Of a stretch of DNA of 64,000 bases, positions 56,538-64,000 are shown piece after piece; the stretch's first letter is position 1, and each line of letters opens with the position of its first letter. A program made the position numbers and the translations under genes. Under the pieces are notes generated by a model. The model saw nothing but the letters and a program-made list of their open reading frames with translations, made no database searches and was not told the origin of the DNA. The DNA is from Lentisphaerae bacterium GWF2_49_21. Its GTDB lineage: Bacteria; Verrucomicrobiota; Lentisphaeria; Victivallales; GWF2-50-93. Where the stretch lies: positions 124,001-188,000 of the forward strand of contig MHBH01000061.1 of assembly GCA_001804805.1 (NCBI GenBank), in the 5' to 3' direction.

Positions 56538-56993
56538 ATGCATGAAAGCAACACCAAGGCTAAAGGCAGATACGACCTGTTCATGGATGAAGTAAGTACC
56601 TGGCATGGTTGTATTGGAATTCTTATCTTGCTTTTCGTGAGTTTAAATATCCTTGTCTTTGGCATAATATTGTTAGGCGGCCCAGGTGTAGTTAATCAGT
56701 CTGTCGATGAACCTTTGCCCTGCCCTAAACCTTTATCCATATTATTGACAGCCTATTCTATCTCTTCATTCTTCACGATTTATCTGGTTATACCCTCAAA
56801 TTCAAGCCTATCAAAAGTAATTTTCATCATATGGTCTTTCACTGGCATAGCGTTATGCATATTGATAATGTATCTAGATAATTACTTAGGCATACATGCA
56901 ATTCAAGAACTTTCCAAATATGCAATTGTCCTATATGCCTATTATCTTATTATCTCTATTTATCGACTATGGCGTAAAAAAAGCCAATCGTAA
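56538..56993 (+). CDS. Small multi-TM protein, unknown
   Basis: 151 aa with about four hydrophobic segments; lies between the coaC and coaB halves. Confidence 0.45.
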   Translation: MHESNTKAKGRYDLFMDEVSTWHGCIGILILLFVSLNILVFGIILLGGPGVVNQSVDEPLPCPKPLSILLTAYSISSFFTIYLVIPSNSSLSKVIFIIWSFTGIALCILIMYLDNYLGIHAIQELSKYAIVLYAYYLIISIYRLWRKKSQS

Positions 56994-57059
56994 GATTTTG
57001 GTTATAAATTTTATATGTTTTCGTGTGTTTTGTGTGTTTCGTGGTAAAGTTTTAATCTT

Positions 57060-57710
57060 ATGAAAATATTAATCACAGCAGGGCCGACCCGCGAGAAGAT
57101 CGATCCGGTCAGATACATATCGAACTATTCCAGCGGAAAGATGGGCTACGCTCTGGCGGAAGCCGCTGTCAGGAAAGGTCACAAGGTGACCCTTGTCAGC
57201 GGTCCTGTCTCTCTTGTCCCTCCAAAATCCGTCAAACTAATCAGTGTTGAAAGTGCCGCCGAGATGGCGTGCGAAGTCCGCAGGCTTGCGAAATCCGCAG
57301 ATTTGATCATCATGGCGGCGGCGGTCGCCGACTACACCTCTGCGAAATTCGCAAAGGACAAGATAAAGAAAAAGAAGGCAGTTCTCTCGATAAAACTTAA
57401 AAAGACCGAAGACATCCTCGCCGGCCTTGGAAAATCAAAGAAAAAAGGGCAGATGCTCGTTGGATTTGCCGCAGAAACATCCGATCTGCTTAGAAACGCC
57501 AAACTGAAGATTGAGAAGAAGAATCTTGACTGGATAGTTGCAAACGAAGTCGGCAGGAAAGACAGAGGGTTTTCTTCGGACAACAATGCTGCGACCTTGA
57601 TATCGCGTGAGGGAAAGAAAATAGTTCTTCCACTACAGAGCAAGAAATTGCTAGCAGAAGAGATATTGAAGATAATAGTACGACAGGCTTTCCAGCCTGT
57701 TATAAATTAA
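57060..57710 (+). CDS. coaB: Phosphopantothenate-cysteine ligase (CoaB half)
   Basis: MKILITAGPTREKIDPVRYISNYSSGKMGYALAEAA; VGFAAET; C-terminal residues overlap a repeat. Confidence 0.88.
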   Translation: MKILITAGPTREKIDPVRYISNYSSGKMGYALAEAAVRKGHKVTLVSGPVSLVPPKSVKLISVESAAEMACEVRRLAKSADLIIMAAAVADYTSAKFAKDKIKKKKAVLSIKLKKTEDILAGLGKSKKKGQMLVGFAAETSDLLRNAKLKIEKKNLDWIVANEVGRKDRGFSSDNNAATLISREGKKIVLPLQSKKLLAEEILKIIVRQAFQPVIN

Positions 57711-57742
57711 AGAAGTAACGGGCTGGAAAGCCCGCCTTACTT
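57682..57742. repeat. Dispersed double-hairpin repeat D, copy 1
   Basis: GACAGGCTTTCCAGCCTGTTA...TAACGGGCTGGAAAGCCCGCCTTAC; near-copy 61527-61588. Confidence 0.85.
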
Positions 57743-57759
57743 AAATAGAAAGGGGAGTT

Positions 57760-59805
57760 ATGAGAAAGAGTCTTTTGGGAATCTTGTTTGGAGCCGCTTT
57801 GCTGGCGTTGAACTGTCTTGCCGCAGAAGAGGCTGCGGCGCCGGCGGAACTGAAGGTCCATACGATGTTCTCTAACAACATGGTGCTCCAGAGGGGCATT
57901 CCCGTAAAGATATGGGGCGTGGCGAAGCCGGGTTCGGAAGTGACCGTCAAGTTCGCTTCACAGGAAAAGAAGGCGAAGGCAGATGACAAGGGCAACTGGA
58001 TGGCGACTCTGGACACAATGAAGGAAAATTCCACCCCTGCCGTTCTCGAGGTCTCTTCAGAAATCGAAAATCGAAAATCGAAATTTGAAAATGTCCTCGT
58101 CGGCGACGTCTGGATCTGTTCCGGACAGTCGAACATGGAATTTGTCGTAAACAGCTCCATCAACTCACAGCAGGAGATAGCGGAGGCGAAATATCCTGAG
58201 ATCAGGCTTTTCACCGTAGCCAAGAAACCTGTCGGCGAGCCGATTAAGACACTCAACGGGGAATGGAAGGTATGCGCGCCGGAGACGGTAGGCAACTTCT
58301 CGGCGGTGGGATATTTCTTTGGACGTGATCTGAACAAGGATCTTAAGATTCCGATCGGCCTGATTAACACGTCCTGGGGTGGCACGCCTGCTGAAACTTG
58401 GACGACCTTTAAGACTCTTGAGAGTGATCCCGACTTTTCCGCGATGATCGAAAGGTATAAGGCCGCCCTTTCAAGTGATGCGATGGAAAACTACAAGAAG
58501 GCGCTGGCCGACTGGGAAAAGGAAAAAGGTTCCCGCAAGGAAGATGACAGGATAAAGGATCCCGGCAACAAAGGATTCGAACAGGGATGGGCGAAGTCTG
58601 ACTTCAATGATTCCGACTGGAAGACGATGAAGCTTCCGTGCATGTGGGAGTCGCAGGGCATGAACATAGACGGCGCTGTATGGTTCAGGAAGAACGTTGA
58701 AATTCCTGAAAAACTCGCAGGCAAGGATCTTACGATCACCCTCGGTTCCATCGATGATTTCGATGTGACTTATTTCAATGGCACCCAGATTGGAACAACT
58801 GGGGAGGACACTCCTAATTTCTGGTCGTTCCCGCGCAAATACACAATTCCCGCAAATCTCGTGAAGTCCGGCAAAAACTGTCTTGCGGTAAGGGCATTCG
58901 ACCATTTCGGCGGCGGCGGATTCGGCGGACAGGCCAAGGACATGAGGATAATTCTTGGAGAAGAGAACGTAGACATATCAGGAGAATGGAAATACAAGGT
59001 CGAATATTCCGTCGTGTCGAGCATGAGGCCGCAGGCTCCAATGGGGCCGAACAATCCGAATGCCCCCGCGACTCTCTTCAACGGCATGATAAACCCAGTT
59101 ATCCCTTACACCATCAAAGGTGCGATCTGGTACCAGGGATGTTCCAATGCCGGGCGTGCATACCAGTACAGGAAGCTTCTTCCTGCGATGATCAACGACT
59201 GGCGGAAGGAATGGGCCCAGCCCGAACCTGGAAAGGATTTTCCGTTCTTCATCGTCCAGCTTGCGAACTTCATGGCTCCAGCCACCAAGCCTGAGGATTC
59301 GGCATGGGCCGAGCTCCGTGAGGCGCAGGCAATGACCGCATCTGGCTTAAAAAACTGCGGGCTCGCACTTGCGATCGACATCGGCGATGCGAAGGACATA
59401 CATCCTAAGAACAAGCAGGATGTCGGCAAACGCCTCGAACTTGCCGCACTGAAAGTCGCCTATGGCAAGGACATCGTATTCTCCGGCCCGACATATGATT
59501 CCATGAAGGTCGACGGGGATAAGATCGTACTCAGCTTCAAGAATGTCGGAGGCGGCCTTATTGCCAAGGATGGGGATCTCAAGCACTTCTCAATTGCTGG
59601 CGACGATAAGGCTTTTGTCTGGGCAAAGGCCAAGATCGATGGTGACAAGATCATCGTTTCGAGCGATGACATGAAGAAGCCTGTAGCCGTCAGGTATGCC
59701 TGGGCGAACAATCCCGAAGGATGCAACCTTTATAACAAGGAGGGATTGCCTGCGGTTCCGTTCCGGACCGACACCTGGGATGGAGTGACAATCAACAACC
59801 GCTGA
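57760..59805 (+). CDS. Sialate O-acetylesterase-like (SGNH/DUF303) secreted protein
   Basis: HTMFSNNMVLQRGIPVKIWGVAKPGSEV, VGDVWICSGQSNMEF, GLINTSWGGTPAETW, GAIWYQGCSNAGRAYQYRKLLPAMINDWRKEW. Confidence 0.88.
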   Translation: MRKSLLGILFGAALLALNCLAAEEAAAPAELKVHTMFSNNMVLQRGIPVKIWGVAKPGSEVTVKFASQEKKAKADDKGNWMATLDTMKENSTPAVLEVSSEIENRKSKFENVLVGDVWICSGQSNMEFVVNSSINSQQEIAEAKYPEIRLFTVAKKPVGEPIKTLNGEWKVCAPETVGNFSAVGYFFGRDLNKDLKIPIGLINTSWGGTPAETWTTFKTLESDPDFSAMIERYKAALSSDAMENYKKALADWEKEKGSRKEDDRIKDPGNKGFEQGWAKSDFNDSDWKTMKLPCMWESQGMNIDGAVWFRKNVEIPEKLAGKDLTITLGSIDDFDVTYFNGTQIGTTGEDTPNFWSFPRKYTIPANLVKSGKNCLAVRAFDHFGGGGFGGQAKDMRIILGEENVDISGEWKYKVEYSVVSSMRPQAPMGPNNPNAPATLFNGMINPVIPYTIKGAIWYQGCSNAGRAYQYRKLLPAMINDWRKEWAQPEPGKDFPFFIVQLANFMAPATKPEDSAWAELREAQAMTASGLKNCGLALAIDIGDAKDIHPKNKQDVGKRLELAALKVAYGKDIVFSGPTYDSMKVDGDKIVLSFKNVGGGLIAKDGDLKHFSIAGDDKAFVWAKAKIDGDKIIVSSDDMKKPVAVRYAWANNPEGCNLYNKEGLPAVPFRTDTWDGVTINNR

Positions 59806-59823
59806 GCAAAAATCAACATCAGC

Positions 59824-59853
59824 AAAAGCCCCGCGTGTGCGGGGCTTTTTTTT
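59824..59853. terminator. Rho-independent bidirectional terminator
   Basis: AAAAGCCCCGC-GTGT-GCGGGGCTTTTTTTT between convergent genes. Confidence 0.9.
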
Positions 59854-59866
59854 AAGAGGCAATCCC

Positions 59867-60721
59867 TCAGGACATCTGGGGAAGTACGCCCATCTTCCTG
59901 AAATGGCTTGGCGTCATTTTGAACTCCTTCTTGAACATGCGTACGAAATGCTGGTGGGTGATTCCGCCGATACGTTCACATATGACTTTTCCACTGAGGT
60001 TTGAATCTTTCAGCAGCCGGCAGGCAAGCAACAGCTTGCGCCTGGCGATGTAATCATGGGGGGTCTGTCCGAGTTCGGCCTTGAACAGCCGTGTGATGTG
60101 CTCGCGGGAGATTTCCATTTTTCCGGCAAGGCTTGTAACTGAAATCCCGTTTGCGATCTCATCGTCGATCATGGTGCATGCCTCCGAGACAATGCGGTTT
60201 GAGGAAGACTGTTCATGGAAAGATTCCCTGGATCCGTCCAAGGTCATCAGCAGTTCGAAGACCAGGGAGGCTCCGGCAGAGGCAGATATCCTGACCGAGG
60301 TGCCGTCATACACGCTGAACGCCTTGAGCTGCTTGATCAGCTTGCATTCCAGATCGAGCTCGAAGATGGCACCGTGCCGCTTTACGATATCTTTTACTAT
60401 TCCTGTGGCGGCTCCGTAGAATGTGATGTATATGAATTCCCATGGGCGCATCGAGCCCGGGGGATAGAAGTATGAGACGGCGGGATCATAGACTTCACAG
60501 AGGAAACCCTTTCCCGGTCCGATACGGTGTTCGCCCGACGCATCCTTAAAGCGTCCCTCCCCCGAAAGCGAGTATTGGAAAACCATGAGCCTCTCCACCC
60601 TCCTTGTCCTCCCCTCGAAATGATATGAGGGATCGTCATATCTCTCGCAGGAGACCGCGCTCAGCCTGGGCAGGGAGTCCATGGGTCTTACAGTAGTGAA
60701 ATATGTGAGCCAGACTATCAT
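59867..60721 (-). CDS. AraC-family transcriptional regulator
   Basis: SVTSLAGKMEISREHITRLFKAELGQTPHDYIARRKLLLACRLLKDSNLSGKVICERIGGITHQHFVRMFKKEFKMTPSHFRK. Confidence 0.9.
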   Translation of the reverse strand: MIVWLTYFTTVRPMDSLPRLSAVSCERYDDPSYHFEGRTRRVERLMVFQYSLSGEGRFKDASGEHRIGPGKGFLCEVYDPAVSYFYPPGSMRPWEFIYITFYGAATGIVKDIVKRHGAIFELDLECKLIKQLKAFSVYDGTSVRISASAGASLVFELLMTLDGSRESFHEQSSSNRIVSEACTMIDDEIANGISVTSLAGKMEISREHITRLFKAELGQTPHDYIARRKLLLACRLLKDSNLSGKVICERIGGITHQHFVRMFKKEFKMTPSHFRKMGVLPQMS

Positions 60722-60751
60722 AATCTACCCGTTCTCATTTTGTCTTCCATC

Positions 60752-60784
60752 ATATAAATCCTGCACTATGCGCAGGATTTATAT
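60752..60784. promoter_or_regulatory. Hairpin/operator candidate in the divergent araC-pseudopilin promoter region
   Basis: ATATAAATCCTGC-ACTATGC-GCAGGATTTATAT, perfect 13-bp arms. Confidence 0.5.
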
Positions 60785-60940
60785 CACAATATGTTAAATA
60801 ATATCAAATTCAAGCATCTTGCAGGGATTCATGTCATATAGTATTATAGATGACAGGAAAAGATGCTGGCATTAGCTGATGACACAATATGTTCATATAA
60901 ATATTTACGGACGAAAATATTTATATATGGAGGAATCAAG

Positions 60941-61525
60941 ATGAGGACAAAGGGGAATTTTACGTTGATAGAATTACTTGTCGTCATTGCGATCATCGCA
61001 ATCCTTGTGGCGCTCATGCTTCCGGCCCTGAAGGGGGCGAAGGATTCCGCAAAGGTTGTCATGTGCATGAGCAATCTAAAGCAGATGGGATCAGGGGCCA
61101 TCAATTATTCTCTTGACTGGGACGGCGCATTCCCGACAAGGCTCCACGGCACAGGAGGTTTCGTGCGTTTCTGGTTCTATCAGCTCTGCCTTGCGACAAC
61201 TGGTGAATACAAGGGGAACGGAAAAGATCCGATTCTCATATGTCCCGCGAGGACGGAAGCTTCGGGTCCGAGGATCGGTACCTATACCTGGGTCGACTAC
61301 AGGATCTGCGGAACCCTCTGGCAGAACTTCCACTATCTCACTGAAATCCAAAGTCCGGCGAACACTTTCTATATTGGTGAAACATCGGCAAACGCCGACG
61401 GCGTCGGTCCATACAGCGTCGACTGGCTCAGACATTACAAGAAGGCGAACTTCCTGTTCATCGACGGGCATGTGCAGTCGATTCGGATGGGGGAGCAGAC
61501 GAATACGAATTACTTATGGTACTGA
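60941..61525 (+). CDS. H-X9-DG pseudopilin (prepilin-type cleavage/methylation N-terminus)
   Basis: [44 protein letters not shown] matches H-X9-DG; GGAGG upstream. Confidence 0.9.
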   Translation: MRTKGNFTLIELLVVIAIIAILVALMLPALKGAKDSAKVVMCMSNLKQMGSGAINYSLDWDGAFPTRLHGTGGFVRFWFYQLCLATTGEYKGNGKDPILICPARTEASGPRIGTYTWVDYRICGTLWQNFHYLTEIQSPANTFYIGETSANADGVGPYSVDWLRHYKKANFLFIDGHVQSIRMGEQTNTNYLWY

Positions 61526-61526
61526 A

Positions 61527-61588
61527 GTAGGACAGGCTTTCCAGCCTGTTCGCAGAAAAATACAACGGGCTGGAAAGCCCGCCTTACT
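61527..61588. repeat. Dispersed double-hairpin repeat D, copy 2
   Basis: GTAGGACAGGCTTTCCAGCCTGTT...AACGGGCTGGAAAGCCCGCCTTAC. Confidence 0.85.
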
Positions 61589-61607
61589 TAAAACAAAGAG
61601 GGGTAAG

Positions 61608-62378
61608 ATGAAAACAATGATGTCCAAACCTGTAAGAGTGATTGTGCTTGCCTTTTCCGTATTTGCAACGTTCAACGCGAAATCCGCTGAATCTTTTGGC
61701 GGCGGGGATGTCAAAAAGGGGAATCTCTCCATCTCGGTATCCGACAAGGGTGTAATCGATGCCGTGTCCGTGAACGGTATAAGGATACTTGGCACGAACG
61801 GCGGGATCAGCACTTCCGGTTCACCTAAGGACGAATGGCAGCCCTGGTGTCCGCAGATGTGGGGCAGAGACATCAAAGTCGAAAAAACAGATACGGCGGA
61901 CTGCACGACCATCACCACCACCGGTGTTATGAAACCCAAGGATGTCGAGGGGCAGAACAACTTCAAGACAGTCATCAAGGTCTATGCCGACAAGATAGTC
62001 TTCACCGCCAAGATTGATACTTCCGTAAAGGATCTCTGGAAGCGCTGTGGCGGATCCTTCAGGCTGGATGCTGCGAACTTCGCAAACGCCAAGTTCCGCG
62101 CGGATGGGGGCGAATGGAAGGATGTCCCGGAAGCACGTGGCAACAGGAATCTTCTCTGGCCAGAAAATGCAGCTGTGCTCGACGTAAAAGGGGGCAAATA
62201 TCTGGCGACCTTCAAGTTCGACGGGATAAAAACCCATTTCTTCGATGAAAGGAAGGGCGAGAAACCGGTTCTGATGCTAGAGTACAACAGTCCGCAGCAG
62301 GAATTCAGCGACGAACGCGGGAACAAGAACTATGGGGCTGAGTTCAGCGTGACGGTTTCACTGAAAGAGGACAAGTAA
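61608..62378 (+). CDS. Secreted protein of unknown function, paralogous to the N-terminus of the next gene
   Basis: ATG at 61608 after repeat D; GGGDVKKGNLSISVSDKGVIDAVSVNGIRIL... aligns with the 62430 ORF. Confidence 0.75.
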   Translation: MKTMMSKPVRVIVLAFSVFATFNAKSAESFGGGDVKKGNLSISVSDKGVIDAVSVNGIRILGTNGGISTSGSPKDEWQPWCPQMWGRDIKVEKTDTADCTTITTTGVMKPKDVEGQNNFKTVIKVYADKIVFTAKIDTSVKDLWKRCGGSFRLDAANFANAKFRADGGEWKDVPEARGNRNLLWPENAAVLDVKGGKYLATFKFDGIKTHFFDERKGEKPVLMLEYNSPQQEFSDERGNKNYGAEFSVTVSLKEDK

Positions 62379-62429
62379 TTTAACCACAGAACACACGGAT
62401 TACACAGAATATATTTCAAAGGAGAAGAC

Positions 62430-64000
62430 ATGATAAAACTAAAGCAGATACAAGTATTGGGCATATATGCCACAATGCTTTCCGCATTTTTTACGTCTTT
62501 GACAGGGAATCTTTCCGCGGCAGACAAGTTCTCCGGGGGCGAGGTGAAGAAGGGATCCATTTCGGTCAGCTTCTCGGGCAAGGGATGCATTGACGCGATC
62601 TCATTCGACGGGCAGAAGCTGATGCGCACCAACAACGGCATCACCACCACCGGCTCGAAAGACAACGAATGGGAGCCCTGGATGCCGCAGATGTATATGA
62701 AGGATGTCGTGCAGGAGAAGGAGGATTCTGCGGAATTCGCAACTGTCAGATCCTCCGGAATACTTAAGCCGAAGGGTTCGGACTCCTCAAGCAAGATCAC
62801 CTCAACGACAAAAATATATGCCGACAGGATAGTCCAGGAATGTTCGATACGGACTTCCGACAAGACTCTCTGGCGGAGGGGAGGCGAATCGTTCAGGATG
62901 GACACATCGGCATTTGGTCCGATGAACTATAGGATCGAAGGAGGAGAATGGAAGGAGATACCAGAAGTGAAGGGCGACAGGAACCTTGTGTGGCCGGACG
63001 GCACAGCAATACTGGAATTCATCTCGGAGAAATATCTCATTACATTCAAGTACGAAGGCATCAAGACAAATCTTTTCGACGACCGCAAGGACAATTCCCC
63101 CTATCTCAATCTTGAAGCCAACGTGTCGCCTGCCGAAATCAAGGAACAGGACGGTTCAGCCAGCTATGGAGGGAATTTCACTGTGACAATAACTTTCACG
63201 CAGAACAAGGCAGGCACGCTTCCTGTAAAGCCAAAACCGGATCCGAACGCCGGTTCCCCTACCCCCACCTCCTCATTTGACCTTTCAGAGAAGTCACGTC
63301 TGCTAAGCTCAGATTCCTTCAGGCGGAGATATTCACTCGACGGTCAATGGGATCTCATGCCTCTCGGGACGGCCACGGATTTCGCGTCGGATCTCTTCAA
63401 ATATCCGGCGCCCGCCGGAAAATGGAAGAAGACCGCCGTGCCGATGCCGAAATATATGTTCAACGAGTGGAACGGGCCGCAACATGCCGCCTGGTATAGG
63501 ACTCAGTTTACAGCGCCGGATTCACTTAAGGGCAGCAGGATATATCTCCATTTCGAGGAGATCAGTTTCGACACGAAGGCCTATCTGAACGGCAAGGAGA
63601 TCGGAAAGCATTTTGGCGGATATATCCCTCTGGACTTCGATGCTACCGACAGCATCGTATTCGACAAGCCAAACGTACTTGAGGTCTTCACCGGCGACAA
63701 CACTTCCGCGCTCAACAAGGACAAATATCCCCAGGGTGCGCCGAAGGGCGCCGACTGGTCGGTGACCAAGGCCGCGTCAATGTTCGCTCTCACGTTCTGC
63801 TCACACAAGGGAATCATCCAGAATGTTTATCTCGATGCGGTCCAGCAGTCCTATATCAGCGACGTCTTCGTAAAGACCTCCGTCCGTAAATGGAAGATCG
63901 ATGCCGATGTGGAAATCACTAATACAGGCAAGGAAGCAAAGAAGTTTACGATCAAATCCTCGGTTCTCGAAGGCGACAAGGTCGTCAAGGAGCTTCCTGC
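62430..64000 (+). CDS. Secreted protein: unknown N-terminal domain fused to GH2-like sugar-binding module (3' end beyond window)
   Basis: GGEVKKGSISVSFSGKGCIDAISFDGQKLMRTNNG..., then RRYSLDGQWDLMPLG...AAWYRTQFTAPDSLKGSRIYLHFEEISFDTKAYLNGKEIGKHFGGYIPLDFD. Confidence 0.75.
   Translation, partial: MIKLKQIQVLGIYATMLSAFFTSLTGNLSAADKFSGGEVKKGSISVSFSGKGCIDAISFDGQKLMRTNNGITTTGSKDNEWEPWMPQMYMKDVVQEKEDSAEFATVRSSGILKPKGSDSSSKITSTTKIYADRIVQECSIRTSDKTLWRRGGESFRMDTSAFGPMNYRIEGGEWKEIPEVKGDRNLVWPDGTAILEFISEKYLITFKYEGIKTNLFDDRKDNSPYLNLEANVSPAEIKEQDGSASYGGNFTVTITFTQNKAGTLPVKPKPDPNAGSPTPTSSFDLSEKSRLLSSDSFRRRYSLDGQWDLMPLGTATDFASDLFKYPAPAGKWKKTAVPMPKYMFNEWNGPQHAAWYRTQFTAPDSLKGSRIYLHFEEISFDTKAYLNGKEIGKHFGGYIPLDFDATDSIVFDKPNVLEVFTGDNTSALNKDKYPQGAPKGADWSVTKAASMFALTFCSHKGIIQNVYLDAVQQSYISDVFVKTSVRKWKIDADVEITNTGKEAKKFTIKSSVLEGDKVVKELP

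Noticed and set aside
61113-61607. N-terminal extension of the 61113..62378 ORF
   Set aside because: Overlaps the pseudopilin in another frame and reads through repeat D; ATG at 61608 followed by a signal peptide is better
1-64000. CRISPR array, prophage or rRNA operon
   Set aside because: No regularly spaced direct repeats, phage structural genes or rRNA signatures seen by reading

Overview
Gene-dense bacterial chromosome segment, about 64 kb. Gene content and the FTLIEL / H-X9-DG pseudopilins suggest a PVC-type lineage, probably Lentisphaerota-like (inference). No rRNA, CRISPR array, prophage or complete IS transposon was seen. From the left: (i) a minus-strand type II secretion operon in the order L-M-C-D-E-F-G-H-I-J, with gspJ cut by the window edge; (ii) a DUF4143-type ATPase, tRNA-Leu(CAA), folC and rfbB; (iii) a 2.95-kaa FecR/VIT/VWA/TPR-like protein; (iv) a tyrA / hisC / pheA cluster; (v) split spermidine-synthase-like genes, a heparinase-like protein, a PadR-HAAS pair, priA and an Lrp-aminotransferase pair; (vi) two large HEAT-like proteins, a metH-like gene and a PHP protein; (vii) a YefM-YoeB / Fic / four-helix-bundle island; (viii) gmk and a split coaC/coaB; (ix) a carbohydrate locus with a sialate O-acetylesterase-like protein, an AraC regulator, an H-X9-DG pseudopilin and two tandem paralogous proteins, one fused to a GH2-like module and cut by the window edge. 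The most unusual signal is between genes: many small palindromic repeat families, often nested in one another, some at operon junctions, and some encoding protein tails or in-frame peptides. A separate set of A/T-rich hairpins starts at or immediately after stop codons. All family names come from motif recognition in the translations; no database search was run.
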